DNA from: Luteimonas panaciterrae | GTDB taxonomy: Bacteria; Pseudomonadota; Gammaproteobacteria; Xanthomonadales; Xanthomonadaceae | Length of the DNA: 64,000 nt | Assembly (NCBI RefSeq): GCF_020511115.1 | Contig: NZ_JAJAVH010000001.1 | Coordinates: 434,001-498,000, forward strand | Direction of reading: 5' to 3' | Shown: one piece after another, positions 37,205-45,707 of the stretch | How the letters are laid out: each line of letters begins with the position of its first letter | How positions within the stretch are numbered: position 1 is the first letter of the stretch | Notes under the pieces: model-generated | Databases searched by the model: none | Told to the model about the DNA's origin: nothing | Seen by the model: only the letters and a program-made list of their open reading frames with translations | Translations under genes and position numbers: made by a program

Positions 37205-37458
37205 TGTCCCGCTCCCGGGATTTTTTCTCCCGTCATTGGGACGTTGTCACGGACTGTGACGGCGTCGAGAATAGAGTTCACTAGCGGCAACACCAGCATG
37301 GTCAGCGGCAGGGCAAGCAGGGCTGCCAGGCCCCAGGATTGCCAAAAAGTGACGCCAAACCATTGATTGAAAACAAAAGAAGTCAGGCCCAGCAGGTCGA
37401 CCAAAAGGAACAGGACCAGAGCCGAGCCCAGCAGATTACGGCGATGGATGTTGCTCAT
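37201..37458 (-). CDS. Small two-helix membrane protein, first gene of the efflux operon
   Basis: I recognise no specific family. The 85-residue protein has two hydrophobic helices (about residues 10-30, LGSALVLFLLVDLLGLTSF, and 41-63, SWGLAALLALPLTMLVLPLV), separated by a short loop with two Phe-Trp pairs. GGAG lies eight bases before the ATG. It overlaps the following gene by four bases (ATGA) and faces the divergent LysR gene across a 272-bp gap. It may assist the pump as small membrane proteins do for AcrB, but that is speculation. Confidence 0.68.
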   Translation of the reverse strand: MSNIHRRNLLGSALVLFLLVDLLGLTSFVFNQWFGVTFWQSWGLAALLALPLTMLVLPLVNSILDAVTVRDNVPMTGEKIPGAGQ

Positions 37459-37523
37459 GTCGAATCTCCGGGGGAGAGGGTGTATCGGAATGGAACAAAC
37501 GATAATCCCGGCGCCGGGACTTG

Positions 37524-37568
37524 ATTAGCCCCTGAATCGGGGAATAATTGTCCCGAATTCGGTCTAAT
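37524..37568. promoter_or_regulatory. Imperfect 45-bp palindrome between efflux operon and LysR gene
   Basis: The segment begins ATTAGCCC and ends GGTCTAAT (inverted), with inner arms GAATCGGG and CCCGAATTC around an AT-rich centre (AATAATTG). It lies in the 272-bp divergent gap, 66 bp before the first efflux gene. LysR regulators usually bind such interrupted palindromes between themselves and a divergent target. Binding is inferred. Confidence 0.55.
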
Positions 37569-37730
37569 GCCTGGATTGTCCTTGCAATCGGCGGCGGCAG
37601 ACCGATATCGACTTGCGATATTCAGAGCCCGGCCTGGCCCGGTCGGGCACCCGGAGACGCGGCGAATGCCTGGCAGGGCATTGGCGTGCGGCGTTTCCTT
37701 CTTCTGCAGAGAGTTCCTCGGAGAACACCC

Positions 37731-38783
37731 ATGGCACGCGATCTCAACGACACCCTGATCTTCGTCAAGGTCGTCGAACACGGCAGTTTCATCAGCGCGG
37801 CCAAGGCGCTGCGTCTGCCCAAGACCACCGTCAGTCGCAAGGTGCAGGATCTGGAAACGCGCCTGGGCGCGCAGCTCCTGCATCGCACCACGCGCAAGCT
37901 CGGTCTCACCGAGGCGGGTAATGTGTACTACGAACATTGCCAGCGCATTGCGCGCGAACTCGACGAAGCCGAGAGCGCGGTCGGACAGTTGCAGGGCGGG
38001 CCGCGCGGCTGGCTGCGCTTCACCGCGCCGTATTCGATCGGCATCACCTGGATCGCGCCGCTGCTCGGTGAGTTTCACGCGCAGCATCCGGAGGTGCGCG
38101 TGGAGATGCTGCTGAGCAACGAACCGATCGACCTGATCGATCGCGAGGTCGATGTCGCCCTGCGCGGTGGCAATCTGCCCGATTCCAATCTGGTGGCGCG
38201 CCGCTTGGCGATATTCCGAACCCAGGTCTACGCCAGCCCGCATTACATCGAGCGCCACGGCGAGCCGGTGCATCCGGATGACCTGCTGCACCACCGCACG
38301 CTGGCGATGCAGAAGTCGCTGCGCAACGGCCAGTACTTCTGGCCGCTGAACGATGGCGAGCACACGAACGACTACCGCATCGATCCGGTGCTGGTCGCCA
38401 ACGATCCCGGCGCGCTCACCGGCGCGCTGATCTGCGGCGAAGGCCTGCTGCTGGCGAGCGATGTCAACATGAAGGCGCATGCCGAACTCGGCCACGTGAC
38501 CCGCGTGCTGGCCGGCTGGACCGGTCCTGAGTACGAATTCAACGCCGTGTTCCCGCGCGGCCAGACCACCTCGCCGAAGGTGCGTGCGTTCGTCGACTTC
38601 CTGGTGGAGCGACTCAACTTCGACGCCGACTACATGCAGGTGCTGTGCCCGGACCGCAAACGCTTCATGGCGTCCAAGCGCGCGTCCGATCTGGCGAAGG
38701 CGCAGTTGGCGAAGGCGTCCTCGCGCAAGACGACCGTGCCGGAGACGGAAGAGCCGGACGACGAGGATCTCGAACTGGTCTGA
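37731..38783 (+). CDS. LysR-family regulator, divergent from the efflux operon
   Basis: This 350-residue regulator has an N-terminal winged helix (residues 5-65: FVKVVEHGSFISAAKALRLPKTTVSRKVQDLE without its ends, then LGAQLLHRTTRKLGLTEAG) and a periplasmic-binding-like effector domain (about 90-300). It belongs to the CrgA/AaeR-like group. The C-terminus carries a Lys/Ser-rich then acidic tail (PETEEPDDEDLELV), longer than usual. The ATG at 37731 starts the classic MARDLNDTLIFVKV helix; the longer frame adds 61 residues of no family resemblance. It probably controls the divergent efflux genes. Confidence 0.88.
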   Translation: MARDLNDTLIFVKVVEHGSFISAAKALRLPKTTVSRKVQDLETRLGAQLLHRTTRKLGLTEAGNVYYEHCQRIARELDEAESAVGQLQGGPRGWLRFTAPYSIGITWIAPLLGEFHAQHPEVRVEMLLSNEPIDLIDREVDVALRGGNLPDSNLVARRLAIFRTQVYASPHYIERHGEPVHPDDLLHHRTLAMQKSLRNGQYFWPLNDGEHTNDYRIDPVLVANDPGALTGALICGEGLLLASDVNMKAHAELGHVTRVLAGWTGPEYEFNAVFPRGQTTSPKVRAFVDFLVERLNFDADYMQVLCPDRKRFMASKRASDLAKAQLAKASSRKTTVPETEEPDDEDLELV

Positions 38784-39187
38784 GTGGGCGGCGCGCCGCG
38801 TCGCCCGCGGCCATGTACGCCGTCCCCGGAAGGCCAGGTGCATATGGCACCCGTGATGGTCGGGGAGAGGGCGGCATTGTGCGAGCGCCCCGATGTAAAT
38901 GCAAACCATTCTCAATTGGGAATGGATTTCGTTTATCGCTCGTTGGGCATCGATGTCACGGGCGAACGAGCCGTGCGGTGAGAAACGATCAGGTCGGAGC
39001 GATGGCTTCGACCGCCCACCATTGAGGTCGCGAACAGCGCTTCTGTGTTTCGGCTTTGCGTCTTGGGGACGGGGCTGTGCTCCCGCATGGACGATGAGTC
39101 CGCTTCGAAATCTTTCGCCCGTTCCCTCTTCTTCGGATCTGGAACGACCCGCCGTACACCTCCCATCCTCGCTGGAGTTTCGATCCC
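38784..39187. other. 404-bp gene-free region
   Basis: No reading frame here has family resemblance or a good start. It contains a Fur-box-like palindrome (listed separately) in its AT-richer centre, about 38895-38945, and otherwise ordinary high-GC sequence. It may be the remains of a lost gene's control region together with the promoter of the oxidoreductase at 39188. Confidence 0.6.
38897..38925. promoter_or_regulatory. Possible Fur box
   Basis: CCATTCTCAATTGGGAATGG (38906-38925) is an inverted repeat with a single mismatched pair. With the preceding AATGCAAA it resembles the iron-responsive Fur operator (AATGAGAATCATTCTCATT type; most positions of ATGCAAACCATTCTCAATT agree). No iron-uptake gene follows; the next gene starts about 260 bp downstream. 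Confidence 0.35.
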
Positions 39188-40222
39188 ATGCCGCAAAGCG
39201 ATACCGTCAACCGCCGCATCGTCCTCGCCTCGCGCCCGCATGGCGCGCCGACACCGCGGGATTTCCGTCTCGATCAAACGCCCGTGCCGACACCCGGTGA
39301 CGGCCAGGTCCTGCTGCGCACGCTGTACCTCTCGCTCGATCCCTACATGCGCGGCCTGATGGATGAAATCGGGCCGTCCTATGCGCCGTCGGTGAAGCTG
39401 GGCGAACCGATGGCGGGCGGCACGGTCAGCCGCGTCGTGGCCTCGAAGCATCCGCGATTCCGCGAAAGCGAACTGGTGCTCGGTGCCGCCGGCTGGCAGG
39501 ACTACGCACTTTCGGATGGCGAAGGGCTGACCGCGCTGGGCGACATGGCGCAGCCGTCGCTGGCGGTGGGCGGACTCGGCATGCCCGCGTTCACCGCTTA
39601 CGTCGGCCTGCTCGACATCGGTCAGCCGAAACCCGGTGAAACCGTGGTCGTGGCCGCGGCCACCGGCGCGGTCGGCGCGGTGGTCGGGCAGATCGCCAAG
39701 CTCAAGGGTGCACGCGTGATCGGCATCGCCGGCGGCGCTGACAAATGCCGTTACGCGGTCGAGGAACTCGGTTTCGACGTCTGTCTCGACCGCAACGACG
39801 CGCAACTGGCGCAGCGGCTCGCCGAGGTGTGTCCGAACGGTATCGATGTCTATTTCGAGAACGTCGGCGGCGTCGTGTTCGACGCCGTGCTGCCGCTGCT
39901 CAACAACTACGCACGCGTGCCGGTGTGCGGCGTGATCGCCCACTACAACGACGAGGCACCGCTGCCCGGCCCGGATCGTCTGCCGCAGGCGATGTCGACG
40001 TTGCTGCAGAAACGCATCCGCATGGAAGGCTTCATCATCCTCGATCACTACGCCGATCGTTTCGACGCATTCCGCCGCGACATGAGCGAATGGCTCGCCG
40101 CCGGCAAGGTAAAGCTGCGCGAGGATGTCGTGGACGGTCTGGAGCATGCGCCGGCGGCGTTCATCGGCCTGCTCGAAGGACGCAACTTCGGCAAGCTGGT
40201 GGTGCGCGTCGCCGACGCCTGA
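39188..40222 (+). CDS. Zinc-independent MDR family NADP-dependent oxidoreductase (CurA-like)
   Basis: The 344-residue medium-chain reductase resembles E. coli CurA (YncB) and leukotriene B4 dehydrogenase-type enone reductases, which reduce carbon-carbon double bonds with NADPH. SLDPYMRGLM at about residues 48-57 and the Rossmann motif AATGAVGAVVGQIAKLKG (about 157-174) are diagnostic; GGADKC with Lys for NADP phosphate follows, then DVYFENVGG and FGKLVV at the end. No zinc ligands are present. It ends 6 bp from the convergent beta-lactamase gene. Physiological substrate unknown. Confidence 0.9.
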   Translation: MPQSDTVNRRIVLASRPHGAPTPRDFRLDQTPVPTPGDGQVLLRTLYLSLDPYMRGLMDEIGPSYAPSVKLGEPMAGGTVSRVVASKHPRFRESELVLGAAGWQDYALSDGEGLTALGDMAQPSLAVGGLGMPAFTAYVGLLDIGQPKPGETVVVAAATGAVGAVVGQIAKLKGARVIGIAGGADKCRYAVEELGFDVCLDRNDAQLAQRLAEVCPNGIDVYFENVGGVVFDAVLPLLNNYARVPVCGVIAHYNDEAPLPGPDRLPQAMSTLLQKRIRMEGFIILDHYADRFDAFRRDMSEWLAAGKVKLREDVVDGLEHAPAAFIGLLEGRNFGKLVVRVADA

Positions 40223-40228
40223 GTCAAG

Positions 40229-41053
40229 TCATCGCGCAGGCATGGCGTGTTCCTCGGCGAGCAGGCGCTCGCCGAGCGCGACACGCTTGTCGCGCGAGTC
40301 CAACGTCTTCAGTTCCACTTCCAGCACGAAGCTGGTGGCGCGGCCCTTGCCTTCTTCCCAGCCGATCCACCAGCCGACGCCCGGCTGGCCGTCATCTTTG
40401 AAATGCGTTCCGGTCTTGCCGTAGATACGGCGGCCATCGGCTTCGCGTTCAAGCATGACCGCCTTGACCGTGGCCAGGGTCGCGGGCTTGAACGGCAGGT
40501 TGCCGCGGCGCACGCGATCGATGAAGGCTAGCTGCTGCTGCGCGGTGACTGTCAGCACGCCGTCGTGCCAGGCGCTGACCGCCTTCGGGCCGATGCGGCC
40601 GTTGCCATAACCGACCCGCGTTACCCAGGCGGCGAGACGTTCGCGTCCAATTCGGTCGGCCAGCACGCGGAAGTAGCTCTCGCTGGATGTGCGCATCGCC
40701 TGTCGCAGCGCCATGTCGGCCTGCCATTCGGGATGGTCCGCATAGTTGCGGCCGTCCCAGGGAACGATCTCGTCCGCGCTGCGCAGGACGCCGGTTTCCA
40801 GCGCGATGAGCGCAAGCATCACTTTGAACGTGGACGCGGGCGGCTGCGGCTTCCCGGCGAGCGTCTCGCCATAAGCGACATGCGCCTTGTCGCCCTCGCG
40901 CTGGATCAGCCAGGCGCCGGCGTGGCCGTAATCGGCGAAGCGCGCGGCGATCTCGGTGCGGGTCTTCGTGGCGTTCGGTGTCGCGGCGTGCGCGTGACCA
41001 AGTGCCAGTGCGAGAAACAGCAGCATGCCTGCGCGGGGGCGAAGCATCGACAT
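40229..41053 (-). CDS. Class D (OXA-type) beta-lactamase
   Basis: This 274-residue exported serine beta-lactamase would hydrolyse beta-lactams in the periplasm. A Sec signal (about residues 1-23, ending AHA) precedes the class D motifs in order: Ser74-Thr-Phe-Lys77 (STFK; the Lys is carboxylated in this class), SSES where others have SxV, YGN in RVGYGNGRIG, and KTGTHF. Three ATGs (41059, 41053, 41047) compete; GGAGAGG ends right at the first, giving the best spacing (six bases) to 41053. It resembles chromosomal OXA enzymes rather than plasmid ones: no mobile element is near. Divergent from the unrecognised gene at 41191. Confidence 0.9.
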   Translation of the reverse strand: MSMLRPRAGMLLFLALALGHAHAATPNATKTRTEIAARFADYGHAGAWLIQREGDKAHVAYGETLAGKPQPPASTFKVMLALIALETGVLRSADEIVPWDGRNYADHPEWQADMALRQAMRTSSESYFRVLADRIGRERLAAWVTRVGYGNGRIGPKAVSAWHDGVLTVTAQQQLAFIDRVRRGNLPFKPATLATVKAVMLEREADGRRIYGKTGTHFKDDGQPGVGWWIGWEEGKGRATSFVLEVELKTLDSRDKRVALGERLLAEEHAMPAR

Positions 41054-41190
41054 GGACATCCTCTCCGGAAGTGAGTGTGTGCCGCAGTCTGGGATTGCAT
41101 CGTGTCCGTATCCAATCCGGCACACTGTCGCCGTCGTCACCGCCGTAACCGTCGTCACCGCGCACGGACGCGTATGCCAGACTTCGGTGC

Positions 41191-42705
41191 ATGATCAAGA
41201 TCGAGCTGGGAAGCGCGCCGCGCCTGCAGGGACAGCCCGTGCGCCGGCAGTCGCTGTGGCTGTTGTTGCGATTGTGGCTGGCGGCGAAGACGGAGGACGG
41301 CGCCGGCTGGGTCCGCGAAGCCGAGCTGCGTGAACGCTTTGCCGCCACGCGCAATCTGCGCATGGTGATCAGCCGCGCCTATGCCGACTTCGAGCGCTGG
41401 GGCGTGCGCGTGGGCTGGGGCAAGGATCGCGACCGGCCGCTGCACATGCTGCCGCTGGCCGGACGCAGCCGCGGGCCGCATTGGCTGGCGCGCGGTGAAG
41501 CGGAGCGCTTGCAGATCTTCCTGCGCGGGAACGCGGTCGATGCGGAAGCGGTCGCGGTGTGGCTGGGCCTACCCGCCACAGCGGTCGTGCAAAACACTAC
41601 GAGCGGCTTCGGCGAAGCGGACCCGGCCTACTGGCACGCCTGGGCGGGCGCCCGTCGCGACATGCTCGACGGGCGATTGATCGTCGATGGCGATCACGGC
41701 GCGCTCGCCGGTTATCGTCACGCGCAAGCGCTGGCCTCGGATGCGCGCTGGCAGGCGCTCGCCTTGCTGCAACAGGCCATGGTGTGGCGCCGCGCCGGCA
41801 ACGCGGATGCCGCGCGTGCCGTGCTCGATGAACTGGATCGCCACTGGCACGACGTACAGGCGCCTGAACATGCCTGGCTCGGCGCCATGGCCGCCATCGT
41901 GCGCGCGTGGTGCGCGTATGCCGAGCGCGATCCGCAACGCGCGTATCAGATCTTGCGCGGTGCCATCGACGATCCGCGCTGGGCGCCGCTGTTCCAGCAT
42001 CATCCGCGCGTGTGCTGCGAGCATGCCAATCTGCAGGCGCTGATCCATCGCGCGTTCGCTTTGGATGCCCAGCGCACGCAGGACGAACGCAACCGGGCCG
42101 CCGACACCGCGCTGCAACACTATCGGCTTGCGTTGACGCTCGCCAACGAAGCCGAACTGTTCGATGCCGCGGCGTCCACGGCCAGCAATCTGGGCTGGTC
42201 GATCTGGCTGTTCGAGCGTTGCGGCTTCGATGTCGGTGCCGCCGGGCCGCATTCGCCGCTGTCGTGGATCGCGCTCGCGGCGTGGCTGAGCGAGCATCAC
42301 GGCGTTGGCGGCGGCTGCTGGAACAGCATCTACCTGTTGCGCATGGTGCGCGGTGGCGGGCCCGATATCGTGCATCCGGACGAGGCCGAATTCCGCCGCT
42401 GGCCGGTGTTGAGCCCGCAGCAGTTCCGGACACGCACGGCGCCCATCGAGCTCACCTCCCGTTGGCCGCGTTGGCTCGACCTCGCGACGGCGTTGCAGGC
42501 CGAAGTGGACAGCGGCCGGCTGCAGGTCGATGCCTTGCAGCGCAGCAATCTGTTGCTGGAAGTGGCCTGGTATCAGGCTTACGAAGGCGATCAGGCCTCC
42601 AGCGCCGCCGCGGCGACGCGATTGCGGCGGCGTCTGCGTGAACTGGTGCCCGCCGATCGCGTGTTCTTCCGCGAAGCGCTGCGCCGGCTGCCGCAGCTAT
42701 CGTGA
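41191..42705 (+). CDS. Unrecognised protein: possible winged-helix N-terminus and helical repeats
   Basis: I cannot place this 504-residue protein. Residues about 18-75 (SLWLLLRLWLAAKT... AELRERFAATRNLRMVISR...FERWGV) look like a winged-helix DNA-binding module. The rest is alpha-helical and Ala/Leu/Trp-rich with TPR-like pairs, for example WQALALLQQAMVWRRAGNADAARAVLDEL in two helices (about 188-216) and RDPQRAYQILRGAIDD (about 250-265). No signal peptide or membrane helix is seen, so it is probably cytoplasmic. It is divergent from a class D beta-lactamase (137-bp gap), which suggests, but does not show, a regulatory link. A repeat element follows its stop. Confidence 0.75.
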   Translation: MIKIELGSAPRLQGQPVRRQSLWLLLRLWLAAKTEDGAGWVREAELRERFAATRNLRMVISRAYADFERWGVRVGWGKDRDRPLHMLPLAGRSRGPHWLARGEAERLQIFLRGNAVDAEAVAVWLGLPATAVVQNTTSGFGEADPAYWHAWAGARRDMLDGRLIVDGDHGALAGYRHAQALASDARWQALALLQQAMVWRRAGNADAARAVLDELDRHWHDVQAPEHAWLGAMAAIVRAWCAYAERDPQRAYQILRGAIDDPRWAPLFQHHPRVCCEHANLQALIHRAFALDAQRTQDERNRAADTALQHYRLALTLANEAELFDAAASTASNLGWSIWLFERCGFDVGAAGPHSPLSWIALAAWLSEHHGVGGGCWNSIYLLRMVRGGGPDIVHPDEAEFRRWPVLSPQQFRTRTAPIELTSRWPRWLDLATALQAEVDSGRLQVDALQRSNLLLEVAWYQAYEGDQASSAAAATRLRRRLRELVPADRVFFREALRRLPQLS

Positions 42706-42719
42706 TGAAAGATGCCCTT

Positions 42720-42826
42720 GCTCGTCATTCCCGCGAAAGCGGAAATCCAGCGTCTTGCGCGCGGAAGTTTGTTGATTTCCGAAAAGCTAAAGTCACTGGA
42801 TTCCCGCTTTCGCGGGAATGACGAGC
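42720..42826. repeat. 31-bp inverted repeat pair with dRS3-like cores
   Basis: The left arm (42720-42750, starting GCTCGTCATTCCCGCGAAAG) and the right arm (42796-42826, ending CGCGGGAATGACGAGC) are inverted copies with one mismatch, 45 bp apart. Each arm is itself a hairpin TCCCGC-GAAA-GCGGGA with a GNRA loop, and the core ATTCCCGCGAAAGCGGGAAT of the right arm (on the minus strand) fits the ATTCCC-N8-GGGAAT pattern of neisserial dRS3 repeats. It lies between convergent genes, so it may also act as a terminator. Confidence 0.82.
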
Positions 42827-42857
42827 AAAAGCGTAAGCGCTAACGTTGAGAATCTTC

Positions 42858-43823
42858 TCAGCGTTCGGAATGCCCAGCCTCGTCATAGCCGCGCGGCGAG
42901 AACAGGTGCGGCTGGATCAACTCGATGAAAGCGCGCGCCTGCGGCGACAGATATTTGCCCTTGCGCACCACCACGCCGTAACTGCGCGAGGGGAAGTAGT
43001 CGCGCAGACTGCGCGCGACGAGTTTGCCGCGATCGGCCTCGGTGAGGCAGATCGAACTGACGATGGAAATGCCCATGCCCATCGCCACGTACTGCTTGAT
43101 GATTTCCCAGCCGCCCACTTCCAGCGCCACGGTGTAGGGCACGCGGTTCTGCTGGAACACCAGATCGACCAGGCGATAGGTGATCTGCCGGCGCGGCGGC
43201 AGGATCAGCGGATAGGGCGAGAGATCGTCGAGTGACAACTGCGGTTGTGTCGCGAGCGGATGCTCGGGCGGCACGATCAGCATCGGTTCGAAGCGATACA
43301 CCGGCGCGTAGCTGAGGTCGCCGGGCACATCGAGCATCGAGCCGACGGCGAGATCGGCGGCATCCGAGCGCACCAGGTCGGTGCCGTCGGCGGTGATCGC
43401 CGGATGCAGCGTCAGCCGCACGTCCGGATGCGCGGCGCGGAAGCCGGCGACGATCTTCGGCAGCAGATACAGGATGGTGGAGCTGTTGGCGGCGATGTTG
43501 AGCTCGCCGGCATCCAGGCCGCTGACCTTCTCGCGGAACTCCGCCGCCAGATCGTCCAGCCCTTCCACCAGCGGCTGCGCCATTTCGTAGAGCAGTTGGC
43601 CCTCGCGGGTGGGGATCAGGCGCCGGCCGCTGCGTTCGAACAGGGGCACGCCCATGTCCCGTTCCAGCGCCTGCAGCTGCAGGGTGATCGCCGGCTGCGA
43701 GACGTACAGCGCCTCGGCGGCGCGTGAGACCGAGCCCAGCCGCGCCGTCTGGCAGAAGGCGCGCAGAGGCTTGAGACGGTCGCCCTTGTAGGCGAAACGG
43801 GGGTTGGCGGTCGGGGTCGTCAT
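42858..43823 (-). CDS. LysR/CysB-type regulator divergent from aceB
   Basis: The 321-residue regulator has the helix-turn-helix RLGSVSRAAEALYVSQPAIT (residues 28-47) and a CysB-like effector domain (AANSSTILYLLPKIVAGFRAAHPD, read as two segments; GWEIIKQYVAMGMGISIV near residue 240). The ATG at 43823 precedes MTTPTANPRFAYKGDRLKPL; the longer frame adds 20 residues inside the operator region. It is divergent from the glyoxylate-shunt genes with a 208-bp gap that holds a perfect T-N11-A palindrome, so it probably controls aceBA. Its inducer is unknown. Confidence 0.87.
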   Translation of the reverse strand: MTTPTANPRFAYKGDRLKPLRAFCQTARLGSVSRAAEALYVSQPAITLQLQALERDMGVPLFERSGRRLIPTREGQLLYEMAQPLVEGLDDLAAEFREKVSGLDAGELNIAANSSTILYLLPKIVAGFRAAHPDVRLTLHPAITADGTDLVRSDAADLAVGSMLDVPGDLSYAPVYRFEPMLIVPPEHPLATQPQLSLDDLSPYPLILPPRRQITYRLVDLVFQQNRVPYTVALEVGGWEIIKQYVAMGMGISIVSSICLTEADRGKLVARSLRDYFPSRSYGVVVRKGKYLSPQARAFIELIQPHLFSPRGYDEAGHSER

Positions 43824-43924
43824 GATGTTTTCAGCCTCCGGCGGCTTGCCGTTCAGTGCTCCGAGCTTTCGTGGGCACGGCAAGACGCTTTTGTTTCAAT
43901 GAGTTAGAGACACTCGAGCATTTC

Positions 43925-43960
43925 ATCTAACTAAAAATAAGTAGAACTTATGATTTAGAT
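43925..43960. promoter_or_regulatory. LysR operator upstream of aceB
   Basis: ATAAGT-AGA-ACTTAT (43937-43951) is a perfect inverted repeat with the LysR signature T-N11-A, in an AT-rich patch of an otherwise GC-rich gap. An outer pair ATCTAA (43925-43930) / TTAGAT (43955-43960) encloses it. The site ends at the -35 element of the aceB promoter, the usual place for activation by LysR proteins. Confidence 0.72.
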
Positions 43961-43987
43961 TGAAAAAACTCAGTTGTCAAATACTAT
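43960..43987 (+). promoter_or_regulatory. Sigma-70 promoter of aceB
   Basis: TTGAAA (43960-43965), 16 bases, TACTAT (43982-43987) is a good sigma-70-like promoter, about 45 bp before the aceB start. It abuts the LysR operator. Confidence 0.6.
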
Positions 43988-44031
43988 GCGCGGGCGGATG
44001 GTGGGGGCCCCAGTTGTCGCCGGAGTCCTCC

Positions 44032-45633
44032 ATGTCCGCAGTTCTCAAGCAAGCCTTGCCGGGCGGGATCGAAATCGCCGCCCGCGCCGATGGCCAGGAC
44101 GCCCTGCTGACGCCCGAGGCCCTCGCCCTGCTGGCCGGCCTGCATCGCCGCTTCGAAGCCCGCCGCCAGGCGCTGCTGGAAGCGCGCCGCGAGCGCCAGG
44201 CCTTCTTCGACAACGGCGGCCTGCCGGATTTCCGCGAGGACACCCGCGCCATCCGCGAAGGCGACTGGCGCGTGGCGCCGCTGCCGGCGGCATTGCAGGA
44301 CCGTCGCGTCGAGATCACCGGCCCGGTCGATCCGAAGATGGTCATCAATGCGCTGAACTCCGGCGCCAGCTGCTACATGGCCGACTTCGAGGATTCCACG
44401 GCGCCGACCTGGCCCAACCTGATCCTCGGCCAGCGCTCGCTGCGCGAAGCCACCGCCGGCACGCTCGAATTCGTCAACGAACAGGGCAAGCGCTACGCGC
44501 TCAAGCCCTTCGCCGAGCGTTCGGTGCTGATCGTGCGCCCGCGCGGCTGGCATCTGGACGAGAAGCACGTGCGCATCGATGGCGAACGCCTCTCCGGCGG
44601 CCTGTTCGATGTCGGCCTGTTTGCCTTCCACAATGCCAAGGCGCTGGCGCAGATCGATCGCGGTCCGTACTTCTACCTGCCCAAGCTGCAGTCGATGGAA
44701 GAAGCGGCGCTGTGGCAGGACGCGCTGTCGTACATCGAGAGCGAACTCGTCCTGCCGCAGGGCCAGCTGAAGGTCACCGTGCTGATCGAGACGCTGCCTG
44801 CGGTGTTCCAGATGCACGAGATCCTGCACGCACTGCGCGATCGCATCGCCGGGCTCAACTGCGGGCGCTGGGACTACATCTTCTCCTACATCAAGACCTT
44901 CCGCGCCCATCCTGACCGCGTGCTGCCCGAGCGCGCGCAGGTGACGATGACGCAGCCGTTCCTGAAGGCGTATTCGGAACTGCTGATCCAGACCTGCCAT
45001 CGCCGCGGCGCGCATGCGATGGGCGGCATGGCGGCACAGATTCCGATCAGCGGCGACAGCGTCGCCAACGAAGCGGCGATGGAGCGCGTGCGCGCCGACA
45101 AGCTGCGCGAAGTCGGCGCCGGCCACGACGGCACCTGGGTGGCGCATCCGGCGCTGATCCCGATCGCGCGCGAGATTTTCGACAAGGGCATGCCGTCGGC
45201 CAATCAGCACGGCAAGCTGCGCGAGGACGTGCAGGCCACGCGCGACGATCTGATCGCGCCGTCCAAGGGCACGATCACGCGCAAGGGCTTCGTCGGCAAC
45301 GTCGAGGTGTGCGTGCGTTATCTCGCCGCCTGGCTCGACGGCAATGGCTGCGTGCCGATCCACTGGTTGATGGAAGACGCGGCCACCGCCGAAATCGCGC
45401 GCACGCAGCTGTGGCAATGGCTGCATGTGGGCGAACAGCAGCTCGACGATGGCACGCCGATCGATTTCGAACTGTTCGACACCGTGTTGCACGAATTGCC
45501 GTCGCTGCTGGCCGGACAGGCGCTGCCCGGCGTGGCGCGCGTGCCGGAAGCCATCGGCATGCTCGACCGGCTCACCCGCAACGACACGCTCGCCGATTTC
45601 CTCACGCTGCCGGCCTACGAACGTCTCGACTGA
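44032..45633 (+). CDS. aceB: Malate synthase A
   Basis: The 533-residue enzyme condenses glyoxylate and acetyl-CoA to malate, the second step of the glyoxylate shunt. Visible are [58 protein letters not shown] (in parts; catalytic Arg and Glu region), GGMAAQIPI and the C-terminal [33 protein letters not shown] segment with the catalytic Asp. Length is typical of form A rather than the 720-residue form G. GGAG seven bases before the ATG supports the start at 44032. aceA follows 74 bp downstream. Confidence 0.96.
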   Translation: MSAVLKQALPGGIEIAARADGQDALLTPEALALLAGLHRRFEARRQALLEARRERQAFFDNGGLPDFREDTRAIREGDWRVAPLPAALQDRRVEITGPVDPKMVINALNSGASCYMADFEDSTAPTWPNLILGQRSLREATAGTLEFVNEQGKRYALKPFAERSVLIVRPRGWHLDEKHVRIDGERLSGGLFDVGLFAFHNAKALAQIDRGPYFYLPKLQSMEEAALWQDALSYIESELVLPQGQLKVTVLIETLPAVFQMHEILHALRDRIAGLNCGRWDYIFSYIKTFRAHPDRVLPERAQVTMTQPFLKAYSELLIQTCHRRGAHAMGGMAAQIPISGDSVANEAAMERVRADKLREVGAGHDGTWVAHPALIPIAREIFDKGMPSANQHGKLREDVQATRDDLIAPSKGTITRKGFVGNVEVCVRYLAAWLDGNGCVPIHWLMEDAATAEIARTQLWQWLHVGEQQLDDGTPIDFELFDTVLHELPSLLAGQALPGVARVPEAIGMLDRLTRNDTLADFLTLPAYERLD

Positions 45634-45707
45634 CCGGCTTCGACACAGACCACACCCCCACACATCCCTATCTACAAGACAGGGCTCAACGCAAAGGCCA
45701 ATCGACC

